A DNA stretch of 64,000 nt from Nocardia sp. (GTDB taxonomy: Bacteria > Actinomycetota > Actinomycetes > Mycobacteriales > Mycobacteriaceae). The stretch spans positions 1 to 64,000 of the forward strand of contig NZ_JAODNK010000176.1 of NCBI RefSeq assembly GCF_025465275.1, read 5' to 3'. This document shows, piece by piece, positions 44,256 to 52,747 of the stretch (its first letter is position 1; every line of letters starts with the position of its first letter). Position numbers and translations under genes: made by a program. Below the pieces are notes generated by a model that saw nothing but the letters and a program-made list of their open reading frames with translations, had not been told where the DNA came from and did no database searches.

Positions 44256-44909
44256 ATGTCAGCCCCGCAGAACGGCTCGACGATGATCGAGGGTCGGGTC
44301 GTTCACAAAACCTCGAACGCTTTGAAGATCAGCTTCCAAGCCGGGCCGGGGGACCCGATGGCGGTCGGAGTGCAGGGCGCGGGGGACGGATTCGGCGGGA
44401 AGATGGCCATGCTCTTCGGATTCAAGAACGGGGGGACCGGTCGGCACTCGATCACCTATGCCGACGGAACGGTGGTCTGGGTGCAATCCAAGGATTCGGC
44501 GCCGACCCTCCTGAGCCGCGCCGACGGCACCGCCATCGCAGCCATTACCCGCTCGGACACTTCCACCGCTGTGGCTTCGACCGCGGGCACACTGCTGCAC
44601 TTCGTCCCCGCCGACGATCCGAAGACCCCGGAGCTGTTCCGCATGCGCATATTGGACCGCATGGGCGAGGAATTCGGCCGCCTCGATGTGGTGCGCACCG
44701 CCGGCGGCTGGACGCTCGGCCGCCTGGCCGATGAGCTGTACAACACCTACATCTGGTGGGATCACGCCGGGCAGCCGCTCCCCGTGCCGATTCTCGGCAC
44801 CCGGCTCATCCTGAAGCGCACCCCCGACGCGGTGGAACGTGATGTCCTGCTCGGGGCCTGCGTCGACATCACCCTGGGTCTGCGGCCGTATGTCACGGCC
44901 ATGCGCTGA
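44256..44909 (+). CDS. Hypothetical protein
   Basis: 217 residues, soluble. TACCAT (44244-44249) lies six bases before the ATG, a leaderless-type promoter. The sequence looks beta-rich with a glycine-dense region (FQAGPGDPMAVGVQGAGDGFGG) and a Trp/Tyr turn (YNTYIWWDHAGQPLPVPILG). This resembles LURP/scramblase-like beta barrels only weakly, so I make no assignment. Confidence 0.65.
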   Translation: MSAPQNGSTMIEGRVVHKTSNALKISFQAGPGDPMAVGVQGAGDGFGGKMAMLFGFKNGGTGRHSITYADGTVVWVQSKDSAPTLLSRADGTAIAAITRSDTSTAVASTAGTLLHFVPADDPKTPELFRMRILDRMGEEFGRLDVVRTAGGWTLGRLADELYNTYIWWDHAGQPLPVPILGTRLILKRTPDAVERDVLLGACVDITLGLRPYVTAMR

Positions 44910-44930
44910 CCCAGGGCGGCGTCGCTGCGA

Positions 44931-45944
44931 TCAGTCGGCGACCTTGATGACCAGCTTGCCGAGATTCTTACCGGTGAGCAGGCCCTGGAAGGCCTCCACC
45001 GTGTGATCGAGTCCGTCGACGATGTGCTCCAGATAGGTGAGCCGCCCGTCGGCCAGCCACCCGGTCGCATCGGGGTAGAACTCGGTGAACTGATCGAGGA
45101 ATTCGGTCTGGATGAAGCCGCGCAGCGTGAGGCTCTTGCGCAGGATCATCGACATGAGCAGACCCATGCGGTCAGGTCCCGAGGGGAGATCGGTGTTGTT
45201 GTACGAGGCGATCAAGCCACAGACCGGAATGCGGGCGAACTTGTTGAGGCGGGGGAGAACCGCGTCGAAGACCGCCCCGCCGACGTTTTCGAAGTAGACG
45301 TCGATGCCGTCGGGCGTCGCGGCGGCGAGCTGTTCGGCGAAGTCTGGTGCGCGGTGATCGATCGCGGCATCGAACCCGAAGCGCTCGCGCAGCAGGGCGA
45401 CCTTCTGCGGTCCACCGGCGATACCGACCGCCCGCGCGCCCTTGATCTTCGCGATCTGGCCGACCGTCGCACCGACCGGCCCGGTGGCCGCGGCGACCAC
45501 CACGGTCTCGCCCGGCTGCGGGCGGCCGATGGTGAGCAGTCCGGAGTAGGCCGTGAATCCGGGCATACCGAGCACGCCCAGCGCGGTGGTCAGGGGCGCG
45601 GCTGCCGGATCGAGCTTGCGCAGGAACCGGGCCTGCTCGACCGAATGCGTCTGCCAGCCCGCGTAACCGAGCACGATATCGCCCGTGTGCAGTGCCGGAT
45701 CCGTGGATTCGAGCACCCGGGAGACGGTAGCGCCGCACATGGTCTCGTCGACCGCCACCGGGGGCGCATAGGACGGTGCGTCGCTCATGCGCCCGCGCAT
45801 GTACGGATCCAACGAGAGATACAGCGTCTGCAGCAGCGCCTCACCAGGTTTCAGCGGCGCCAACTCCGCCGTCTCGGTGCGGAAGTTCTCCTGCTGCGGC
45901 ATACCGGTCGGGCGGGAGGCCAGGACGATTCGGGTGGTCTTCAT
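44931..45944 (-). CDS. NADP-dependent MDR oxidoreductase
   Basis: 337-residue zinc-free medium-chain dehydrogenase/reductase, of the leukotriene-B4-12-dehydrogenase/CurA type. The start segment is MKTTRIVLASRPTGMPQ. YLSLDPYMRGRMSDAPSYAP is the family signature, and AAATGPVGATVGQIAKIKGA is the dinucleotide-binding loop. Likely reduces the double bond of alpha,beta-unsaturated carbonyls. The ATG 45944 was chosen over 45989 because the family begins there. A TetR-type gene lies 69 bp upstream, same strand. Confidence 0.92.
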   Translation of the reverse strand: MKTTRIVLASRPTGMPQQENFRTETAELAPLKPGEALLQTLYLSLDPYMRGRMSDAPSYAPPVAVDETMCGATVSRVLESTDPALHTGDIVLGYAGWQTHSVEQARFLRKLDPAAAPLTTALGVLGMPGFTAYSGLLTIGRPQPGETVVVAAATGPVGATVGQIAKIKGARAVGIAGGPQKVALLRERFGFDAAIDHRAPDFAEQLAAATPDGIDVYFENVGGAVFDAVLPRLNKFARIPVCGLIASYNNTDLPSGPDRMGLLMSMILRKSLTLRGFIQTEFLDQFTEFYPDATGWLADGRLTYLEHIVDGLDHTVEAFQGLLTGKNLGKLVIKVAD

Positions 45945-46013
45945 CGGTGCGGCGACCTTTCGATGGGCGACCGCCCCATTGTGGGTCACCGCGGTGCCCG
46001 CTATGCCGGATTG

Positions 46014-46658
46014 CTACGCGTGTCCTGCTGAGCGGTGCTCGGCGCGCCAGGTATCGAAACTGGTCATGATGTGATGCCGCACGGTGCTCCACTCCGGGAC
46101 CAGACTCGCGGCGGCGGGCACCGACGAGGTCAGCAGCACACCAGCGATGGTGATGACCGTGATGCGCAGCCAATCCCGGGCGCCCGGCAGGTCGGCGAGC
46201 TCGCCGAGCACCTGGCGGGCCACCTCGAAGATCGTCGTCTCGATGTGTTCGACGAGATGTGCCACGGTATCGGCCATTTCGGGATCGGTGCGCGCGGTGC
46301 CGAGCAGCTCCAGACCGACGCTGATCGGTGCGAGCTGGGCCAGTGACCACAGTTCGTCGACCAGTTCGGCGACCCGTTCGCGGTCGGTTCCCGTTATCTC
46401 CGAATAGGTTTCGACGACGGCCTGGGCGCTCTGATCGGCCATTCGCCGGACCGCGGCATCGAGCAGTTCGCCCCGGGTGGGGAAGTAGTGCTGCACCGCG
46501 CCCTGGCTCAAGCCCGCTCGTTCGGCCACTCCACGCGTGGTGGTGGCGGCTTGACCGTTCTCGATCAGGCTGGCGATAGTGGCGTCGAGGATGCCGATGC
46601 GGGTGTCCTCGCGCTGTTGCGCCCGGCTGCGTTTGCTTTTTCCCGCCGTGACCGACAC
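46014..46658 (-). CDS. TetR family regulator
   Basis: 214 residues from GTG 46658 (VSVTAGKSKRSRAQQ). The frame stays open to 47339, antisense to the MpaB gene, which is not expected to be coding. The HTH is TTTRGVAERAGLSQGAVQHY at about 45-64. It diverges from the MpaB gene across a double palindrome and is read towards the MDR gene, so it may control both. Confidence 0.88.
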   Translation of the reverse strand: MSVTAGKSKRSRAQQREDTRIGILDATIASLIENGQAATTTRGVAERAGLSQGAVQHYFPTRGELLDAAVRRMADQSAQAVVETYSEITGTDRERVAELVDELWSLAQLAPISVGLELLGTARTDPEMADTVAHLVEHIETTIFEVARQVLGELADLPGARDWLRITVITIAGVLLTSSVPAAASLVPEWSTVRHHIMTSFDTWRAEHRSAGHA

Positions 46659-46685
46659 TCGCCCACGATACCGGTAGGGCCACGA

Positions 46686-46711
46686 ACAAGTCACACGACT
46701 TGTCAAGTCGT
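46686..46711. promoter_or_regulatory. Overlapping palindromes: candidate TetR operator
   Basis: ACGACTT-GTC-AAGTCGT (46695-46711) is perfect, and ACAAGTC-N4-GACTTGT (46686-46703) overlaps it. The pair sits between the divergent TetR and MpaB genes. Confidence 0.7.
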
Positions 46712-46769
46712 CCGACTGGTCAATACGCTTGTGGCACAGCCGAGATAGAGCACAAAGAGGTGATCGGCC

Positions 46770-47768
46770 ATGAATACTCGCGCCAAAGCGTTTCAGAATG
46801 CCCGTATCTGGCGGCGTGGTCCCGCCCCCATCCCCGCCGGGCTCGACGAGCAGCACGACTACGGCTACTTCGGCCCCGGATCCCAGGTGTGGCGGGTGCT
46901 CTTGCATCCGGCGGTAACCGCCTTCCTGGCGCCGGTGACCGCACTGCTCGAACTGCCGCACATTCCGCTGCAGGCGGTGATTCTCGATCACGATCCGCTG
47001 GCTGTCACCGGTCGCCGCAGCCACAGCATGAGCCCGATCATGGCCGTCCGGCGCGCCCAGCGCACCGTCGGTGTTCCGGTCCCGATCATTCTGGGCGACA
47101 AGGCCACCGCCGATCGGGTGGCGGCGCACCTGCGCCGCTATCACGCTCCGATGACCGGCACCATTCCCGGCACGGGCGAGCCCTATGCCGCGCAGGGCCC
47201 CGAACTGGTGCTCTTCGCGCACGTCACGATCATGCAGGCGGCACTGCTGGTCTATGAGAACTTCGCCTTCGAAGGGCTGCGCCCACCGCACCGGCTCACC
47301 CCGCGTGATCGGGACCGATTCTGGTGGGAGGCCAAGCAATTCGGCGTCCTGATGGGCGCGCGGCCACAGGATGTCCCGACGACCTGTCGGGAGGTGGCCG
47401 AGTACTACGCCGGAATCGCCGATACCTACGGCGTGATCGACGGGTTCGGCGCCGATCTGGTCGTGAATCCCACCCTGGCCATGATGCGCGGATTCGCCCT
47501 CACCCAGCTGCCGGAGCTCGCGCCGATGCTGCTGGCCGGTGTTGTCACCCCGCAGCTGGTCGCCATGCTGCCCCGGCCGGCCCGCCGGAATCTGGGTGTG
47601 CCCGCGGTTTTCGATCCGCTACTGAACGTGTCGCTGTGGCTCACACGTCCGGCCGCACTGGTCTTCACGGTGCAGCGCTTCGCCGATGCCGTCGAACGCC
47701 GCATCAGCGGACCCGATGCCATGGCGCTGGTGGCGCACGCCCGCCGACTTCAAGCAACTGCGGCATAG
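46770..47768 (+). CDS. MpaB-like oxygenase (DUF2236)
   Basis: 332-residue member of the MpaB/rubber-oxygenase-like family, haem-containing in studied members. The family opening is DEQHDYGYFGPGSQVWRVLL. The motif GRRSHSMSPIMAVRRAQRTV and the HVTIMQAALLVYENF segment, rich in His, fit the haem pocket. AAAGAGG precedes the ATG. TetR control is likely. Confidence 0.9.
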   Translation: MNTRAKAFQNARIWRRGPAPIPAGLDEQHDYGYFGPGSQVWRVLLHPAVTAFLAPVTALLELPHIPLQAVILDHDPLAVTGRRSHSMSPIMAVRRAQRTVGVPVPIILGDKATADRVAAHLRRYHAPMTGTIPGTGEPYAAQGPELVLFAHVTIMQAALLVYENFAFEGLRPPHRLTPRDRDRFWWEAKQFGVLMGARPQDVPTTCREVAEYYAGIADTYGVIDGFGADLVVNPTLAMMRGFALTQLPELAPMLLAGVVTPQLVAMLPRPARRNLGVPAVFDPLLNVSLWLTRPAALVFTVQRFADAVERRISGPDAMALVAHARRLQATAA

Positions 47769-47776
47769 CGTATTTC

Positions 47777-47807
47777 GGCCACCCGGACCTTTCGGGTAGC
47801 GGTGGCC
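47777..47807. terminator. Hairpin after the MpaB gene
   Basis: GGCCACC (47777-47783) pairs with GGTGGCC (47801-47807) and an inner ACCCG/CGGGT. It would end the MpaB transcript, and makes a start of the next gene at 47802 unlikely. Confidence 0.5.
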
Positions 47808-47903
47808 CATTGGCAGCGAGACAATTTCGCTCGTCGGCATGGTCGTGCCGGGCGCGAGAGCGAGGACCTGCCATGCCGGATCGACAGCGATACGCCGACA
47901 TTC

Positions 47904-49169
47904 ATGCTTGACCGAATACGAGCACGCCTCGCCGAGGACGGATTGCTGTCCGTGCTGCGCGATGTCGGTTTCGTGAGCCTCGGCAATTACGGGCAATTCC
48001 TGGTCACCGCCGTGACGGTGCCGCTGACCGCGCGCACCCTCGGCGTCGGGGGTGTCGGGCTGCTGGCCATCGGTATGTCGTCGTATTTCCTGGGCTCGCT
48101 GCTGGTCGATCTGGGGATCAATACATTCCTGGCGGCGCTCCTGGATGAGGAGGGCCTCGATGAATTGCGCGGGAGTTATCTGGCGGTGCGGGCGAGCATT
48201 CTCGGCGTGCTCGCGGTGGCGCTGGCCGCGGGGCTGGTCTTCGGGGCCGGCACCCATCTGCGCATGATTCTGCTCGGGCTGTTCGTCGGCGGCTTCCTGT
48301 CCATGTCCGAGGACTGGCTGCTGGTGGGGCAGGGGCGTTTCGGTGCGTCCACGTCGTATCAGATCGCCGGGCGCGTGGTCTATCTCGGATTGCTGGTGCT
48401 GCTGCTGCCTCGTCTGCCGAATCCTTCGATAGTGCTGCTGTGCCTGCTGCTTTCGTCCACCGTGACGGTGGCGCTGACCTGGCGTGACGCCCTGAAGAAG
48501 TACGGTCGCCCGGCCCGGCCGACGCGGATCGCGGTCATTCTGCGCAAGGGCGGGCCGGTGCTCGCCTCCCGGCTGCTGGTGACCAGTTACGGGCAGGGAA
48601 CCGCGACGGTCTACTCCTCGGTCCTGGACGCCGCCTCGCTCGGGTTGTACTCCTCCAGTGACAAATTGGTGCGCGCCGTGCAGTCGCTGCTCGATCCCAT
48701 CGGGCTGGCGCTGCTGCCCCGGCTCGCGCGCGAGCGCACCGATTCACGCTTCTGGCGGCACGAAATGCGGGCGCTGGCAGCCTGTGTCGCGGTCGCGGCG
48801 GTCGCGGTGGTGGGGGTCTGGATTACCGCGCCGCTGGCCGTACACCTGATCTACGACGACGACTTCCGCGGTGTGGTGCCGATCCTGCGGGTGGAGGTGT
48901 TCATCCTCTTCGCCACCGCCACAACATCGTTCATCACCACGGCCACCCTGCCCGTCCGGCAGGACACCGTGGGAATCATGATCGGTGCGGTCATCGGTAC
49001 AGCGGTGGCGGCCACCGCGCTGCTCATCACCCTGGGCACCCACTCGGTGTGGACCCTGGTGTGGGGCACGGTAGCCGCCGAATTCTCCGTCGCTGCTTGG
49101 TATCTGGTGCGCACTGCGCAATTGGCTGCCCGGGAGCGGGCGCAGCGCACAGCAGTTCCCCTGAGGTAG
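47904..49169 (+). CDS. Polysaccharide flippase-like membrane protein
   Basis: 421 residues from ATG 47904 (frame open from 47802). About 12-14 helices are visible, in the pattern of the MOP/Wzx flippases. The N-terminal motif FVSLGNYGQFLVTAVTVPLT and the region ARTLGVGGVGLLAIGMS are typical. Such proteins move lipid-linked sugars across the membrane for cell-wall or exopolysaccharide synthesis. No glycosyltransferases are adjacent, so the partner pathway is unknown. Confidence 0.8.
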   Translation: MLDRIRARLAEDGLLSVLRDVGFVSLGNYGQFLVTAVTVPLTARTLGVGGVGLLAIGMSSYFLGSLLVDLGINTFLAALLDEEGLDELRGSYLAVRASILGVLAVALAAGLVFGAGTHLRMILLGLFVGGFLSMSEDWLLVGQGRFGASTSYQIAGRVVYLGLLVLLLPRLPNPSIVLLCLLLSSTVTVALTWRDALKKYGRPARPTRIAVILRKGGPVLASRLLVTSYGQGTATVYSSVLDAASLGLYSSSDKLVRAVQSLLDPIGLALLPRLARERTDSRFWRHEMRALAACVAVAAVAVVGVWITAPLAVHLIYDDDFRGVVPILRVEVFILFATATTSFITTATLPVRQDTVGIMIGAVIGTAVAATALLITLGTHSVWTLVWGTVAAEFSVAAWYLVRTAQLAARERAQRTAVPLR

Positions 49170-49177
49170 CGCGTCCT

Positions 49178-50401
49178 CTAGTGCTGAGCGCTACCGGCTA
49201 CCCACTGATCCCACGGCAATCCCCAGTCGCCGTTCTGCCACACATCGAGCGTCGGGCCACCGGTATTGCGCACCTCGACCACATCGCCGGGCTGCGCGAA
49301 ATTGAAGAACCACTGCGCATTGTCGGCATTGAGGTTGAGGCAGCCGTGTGAGGTGTCGGTATTACCCTGCGCCCACACGGTGGTATCCAGTTCGTGCAGA
49401 TAGATGCCATCGGTGCTGATGCGGGTGGCCCAGGAGATGGCCTCCTTGTAGCCCAGCCGCGAATTGATCGGCAGGCCGTAGCTCGAGGAGTCCATGATCA
49501 CCGGATTGGCCTTGTCCATCACGGTGTAGACACCCGGCTGGGTCCAGAAGTAGAAGGTCTTGCCCGCGATGACCTCACTGCCGCCCCGGCCCATGGAGGT
49601 GGGCATGGTGCGGATCAGATTGCCGTTCTCGAACACCTGCACCTGATGGGTGTTGTCATCGGCGATGGAGACGTGCGACGCACCGATGGTGAAGGAGGTC
49701 TTGGTGTCCTCCTGGCCGAACAGGCCGGGACCGACCTCGATGCCGTAGATGTTCGCCGCGACGCTCACCTTGGTGCCCGGTGCGTAGTACTCCTTGGGCC
49801 GCCAGTGCGCGTTCTGACTGTCCATCCAGTACCAGGCGCCGTCGACCGGAGGGGTCGTGGTGACGGTCAGATGCTTCTCCGCGGCGGCCTTGTCCGGGAT
49901 GGCCTCATCGAAGTGGGCGACCACGACCGTGCCGACACCGTAGGTGCCGCCGTCGGCGAGGGACTGCCCGCCGGTGGTGTTCAGATACACCTTGGTCTGA
50001 TTGCCCGGCTTGATGGTGGTGAAGCTCGAGGTGGCCGGGCCGGTGGCGCCCGTCACATCCATGCCCTGGGCTTTCAGGGTGTAGGTGCGGCCGTAGCCCA
50101 GTTGCTCGTTCGGCTTCCACGCGGTCTTGTCCGGTGTGAAGGTGCCGTCGATGACCTTGCCGTCGTCATTGGTCAGCGTGACCGTGCTGAGCACACCACT
50201 GGTCGTGGTGACCTGGACGGGCGCGGCTGGATCGACCTTGTCCGCACCTTGGGCCGGGGCAATGGTGATCGGCGACGGGACCGGCGGCACACTGCCGAGT
50301 GTGCTGCTGATCGTCGAGGACGACGAGCATGCCGTGACCACCATGAGTAGCGCCGCCAATAGGCTCACAGCGGCGGAGGATCGAAAACGGTGGAGTGGCA
50401 A
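49178..50401 (-). CDS. L,D-transpeptidase, LdtMt2 type
   Basis: Lipid-anchored enzyme forming 3-3 cross-links in peptidoglycan. The start is TTG 50401, with GGAGGG six bases upstream, rather than the GTG at 50434. This gives 407 residues, a lipoprotein signal peptide with lipobox VVTAC, two Ig-like domains and a C-terminal YkuD domain. The catalytic motif SHGCLNLN then places Cys at 354 and His at 352, with a further His at 336 (YLHELD). These are the numbers known for M. tuberculosis LdtMt2, which supports the start choice. Confidence 0.96.
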   Translation of the reverse strand: MPLHRFRSSAAVSLLAALLMVVTACSSSSTISSTLGSVPPVPSPITIAPAQGADKVDPAAPVQVTTTSGVLSTVTLTNDDGKVIDGTFTPDKTAWKPNEQLGYGRTYTLKAQGMDVTGATGPATSSFTTIKPGNQTKVYLNTTGGQSLADGGTYGVGTVVVAHFDEAIPDKAAAEKHLTVTTTPPVDGAWYWMDSQNAHWRPKEYYAPGTKVSVAANIYGIEVGPGLFGQEDTKTSFTIGASHVSIADDNTHQVQVFENGNLIRTMPTSMGRGGSEVIAGKTFYFWTQPGVYTVMDKANPVIMDSSSYGLPINSRLGYKEAISWATRISTDGIYLHELDTTVWAQGNTDTSHGCLNLNADNAQWFFNFAQPGDVVEVRNTGGPTLDVWQNGDWGLPWDQWVAGSAQH

Positions 50402-50547
50402 GGCTCTCCCTCCTGTAATCGCCGTGCGCCGCACTGCTGCACAGCATCTTGTACCAGCTCAGCGTAGTAGATTACCCGCAATAATCCGCGCCTTCGCACG
50501 CGCGGTAGCAGGGCCCCGGCGCGGCGGCCCCACCACGGCGTGTTTCC

Positions 50548-51486
50548 TCACGTCAGCGGCTGCTCCTTGATCGCCAGCTGCTGCTGTCCGCGCTGGTAGG
50601 TGACTTCACGAATGCCCAGCGCAGCGTGCAATTTTCCCGCGGGCAGCGTCACCGGCTTCGGCGCCGGGCCGTCGCCGGGCGCCGGCAGCGGATAGGCGGT
50701 GGTGGTGCCGCTGTAGAAGGTGACATTTCCCTCGGTCTTCGTGAACAGCTGGTGCACATGACCATTCAGGCAGGTGACCGAGGCGAAACGGCGCAGGTAA
50801 CTCAGCATCTCGGTGGCATCGTCTGTGCCCCAGCCCCATTGCGGATACATGGCGAACAATGGGATGTGGCTGAACACGATGATCGGTGTGTCGCTGGATA
50901 ATCCGGACACGTCCTTGCGGACGAAATCCAGCTGATCCTGGCCGAGATGGCCCAGGGCCTGCAGATTCATCGTATTGACGAGTCCGATCACGTGCACACC
51001 GGCGATATCGAAGCTGTACCAGCCGTCACCGCGGGTGCCCTTCCCGAACGCCGAGCGATAGCGCTGCCCGGCATCGTCGCTCGAATCATGTTCTCCCGGA
51101 ACGGTGAACACGTGCGGTGTGCGCAGCCCGCCCATGAGCTGTTTGACCTGATCGAACTGCTCCGGGGTGGCCAGATGGGTCAGATCGCCGGTGTGTATGA
51201 CGAAATCGGGGGTGTATCCGAGCGAATTCACCTGGTTGATCGCCTCGGTGAAGGTGTCGGTGACATTGGCGTTCGCCGTACCGGTGAAACCGATGTGACT
51301 GTCGCTGACCTGTGCGAATCGCAGGGTCGGGCGATCGGTGGCGGCTGCGGCGGTGCCCGCGATATGGGAGACGACCTCGCCGCCCACCACCGCCAATCCC
51401 ACTGCCGCGCCGAACCAGGCGCTGTGCCGCATCAGCTGGCGGCGGGTCATGGCCTGCGGATCGCGCGGATCCATCTCCTGACTCAT
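50548..51486 (-). CDS. Exported metallophosphoesterase
   Basis: 312-residue calcineurin-like phosphoesterase with a Tat signal (MTRRQLMRHSAWFG). Metal ligands are visible in QVSDSHIG, IHTGDLTHL, VPGEHDSSDD, FSHIPLF and CLNGHVHQLF, the five classical motifs; motif III reads GEHD rather than GNHD. ATG 51486 overlaps the cupredoxin stop (ATGA), so it is translated from the cupredoxin mRNA. An extracytoplasmic role with the cupredoxin and Rieske proteins is likely; the substrate is unknown. Confidence 0.92.
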   Translation of the reverse strand: MSQEMDPRDPQAMTRRQLMRHSAWFGAAVGLAVVGGEVVSHIAGTAAAATDRPTLRFAQVSDSHIGFTGTANANVTDTFTEAINQVNSLGYTPDFVIHTGDLTHLATPEQFDQVKQLMGGLRTPHVFTVPGEHDSSDDAGQRYRSAFGKGTRGDGWYSFDIAGVHVIGLVNTMNLQALGHLGQDQLDFVRKDVSGLSSDTPIIVFSHIPLFAMYPQWGWGTDDATEMLSYLRRFASVTCLNGHVHQLFTKTEGNVTFYSGTTTAYPLPAPGDGPAPKPVTLPAGKLHAALGIREVTYQRGQQQLAIKEQPLT

Positions 51487-51989
51487 CCCGTCACCACCAC
51501 GGTGCCGTGCATGAACGGATGGATCGAGCACACATACGCGAAGGTGCCCGCCTTGGTGAATGTGAACGTGTACGTCGCACCCGTGCCCATATTCGGCGAT
51601 TTGAAGCCCCCGGCGGCCGGGGAGATATTGTGCGGCTCCTCATCCCGGTTGGTCCACGTCACCGTGGTGCCGACCGGCACCGTCAGGGTGGCCGGTGTGA
51701 ATGCGAAATTGGTGATGGTGACGGCATTCGGACCGGCAGGTGCGTTCGCCGGCGCCGTTGCCGGCGCGGACGTGCTCGACATGGCGGTCATCCCCGGCAT
51801 GCTGGGCATGGCCGATCCGCCGCCCCCCGGCACCATGCCGGGCGTATCGGTGCCGGAAGCGAAAACAAAAGTGGGAGCGGCATTGTCCGGGGCGTTACCG
51901 CCGCTGCCGCACGCGCTCACCGACAGCAGTGCTGTCGCCGCGGCGGCAACGGCGAGGGCCGTCCGCCGCGGGCTGCGGATAAGTCTCAT
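51483..51989 (-). CDS. Cupredoxin (plastocyanin-like) lipoprotein
   Basis: 168-residue exported copper protein. The lipobox is VSAC with the lipid-bearing Cys27. A Met/Pro-rich linker (MPSMPGMTAM) of the kind found in copper-handling proteins follows. The type-1 copper ligands are His120 (EPHNISP), Cys154, His157 and Met160 (VCSIHPFMHG). GGAGG precedes the ATG. It lies 71 bp after the Rieske gene, with its own motif (see 52046-52066), and is coupled to the phosphoesterase. Confidence 0.93.
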   Translation of the reverse strand: MRLIRSPRRTALAVAAAATALLSVSACGSGGNAPDNAAPTFVFASGTDTPGMVPGGGGSAMPSMPGMTAMSSTSAPATAPANAPAGPNAVTITNFAFTPATLTVPVGTTVTWTNRDEEPHNISPAAGGFKSPNMGTGATYTFTFTKAGTFAYVCSIHPFMHGTVVVTG

Positions 51990-52045
51990 GGGTCCGGGCC
52001 TCCATCCGGGATGTGTCCGTCCCTGCTGCGGGATCGGTCATCTTG

Positions 52046-52066
52046 AGATAGGGACCCGGGTTACAC
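52046..52066 (-). promoter_or_regulatory. Shared ECF-type promoter motif before the cupredoxin gene
   Basis: On the minus strand GTGTAACCC, six bases, CTATCT, starting 77 bases before the cupredoxin ATG. Its first bases overlap the Rieske stop codon. The same string with the same spacing precedes the ECF sigma gene (53364-53384). Confidence 0.6.
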
Positions 52067-52747
52067 GTTCGGCGCGAAAACCTCGATGGCGCCGTTGTTT
52101 TCCCGCACCTGCAGGTGCGGGAGCGGTGCGGGGGAGATGGGCAGCTGATGCGACAGCACGGCCCCGCTGATCGAGAAGGAGGTCGAATGGCAGGGGCAGC
52201 GCAGTCGGTCGGCCGGAGCGTCCAGCCACAGTTTGCAGCCCTGATGGGTGCAGACTCCGGAGACCGCCACCGGAATCCCGTTGGCGCGCCGTACGAATCC
52301 GTTGAGGGTGCCGAGATCGAACGAGACGGTGCTGCCCTCGGGGAGGTCGGCGCTGGCCGCAATGTGGCGCCACGATCCATTGGTGGGCGTCAGAGTCGAT
52401 TGTGCGGCAGGCGAATTGGGCTCCGCCTGATGGGTGATCATGCGATCGACGACCACTCCGGCGGTGGCTGCCGCCGCGGCGGTGGCGGTGCCGATGAGTA
52501 CCTGCCGTCGGCGGGTCGTCCCGCGCTGGGGTGGCGACTCTTCTTGCGGCTCGGCCATTTCGGCCGCGAGCCGCTGTTGCAGTCCGGTCAGGAATTCCGG
52601 GCTGGGCGCGGCGCTGCCGAGCCGGGCCGACTGCAGCTCGATGGCGGTGCGCATCTCCTCGGCATCATTGTCATCGGGCCGGAACGAGCGCGGTCGTCGC
52701 CCGGCCAGGAGCTCCTCGACGTAATGCCGCACTTCCCGCTCGCTCAC
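52061..52747 (-). CDS. Rieske [2Fe-2S] protein with anti-sigma-like N-terminal region
   Basis: 228 residues from a GTG that overlaps the sigma gene stop by four bases. Residues 1-75 are cytoplasmic and helical (REVRHYVEELLAGRRPRSFR), of the size and position of a sigma-binding domain. A twin-arginine stretch TTRRRQVLIG (about 77-86) and an Ala-rich segment make a Tat-type signal anchor. The Rieske domain has the ligands Cys166, His168, Cys184 and His187 (CTHQGC and CPCHSTSF), with Cys171 and Cys186 for the disulfide. It could be a redox sensor for the coupled ECF sigma factor or a respiratory-type electron carrier. Confidence 0.9.
   Translation of the reverse strand: MSEREVRHYVEELLAGRRPRSFRPDDNDAEEMRTAIELQSARLGSAAPSPEFLTGLQQRLAAEMAEPQEESPPQRGTTRRRQVLIGTATAAAAATAGVVVDRMITHQAEPNSPAAQSTLTPTNGSWRHIAASADLPEGSTVSFDLGTLNGFVRRANGIPVAVSGVCTHQGCKLWLDAPADRLRCPCHSTSFSISGAVLSHQLPISPAPLPHLQVRENNGAIEVFAPNV

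Noticed and set aside
46659..47339. Upstream extension of the TetR gene at 46014
   Set aside because: Antisense to the MpaB gene, no family similarity; GTG 46658 gives the normal length.
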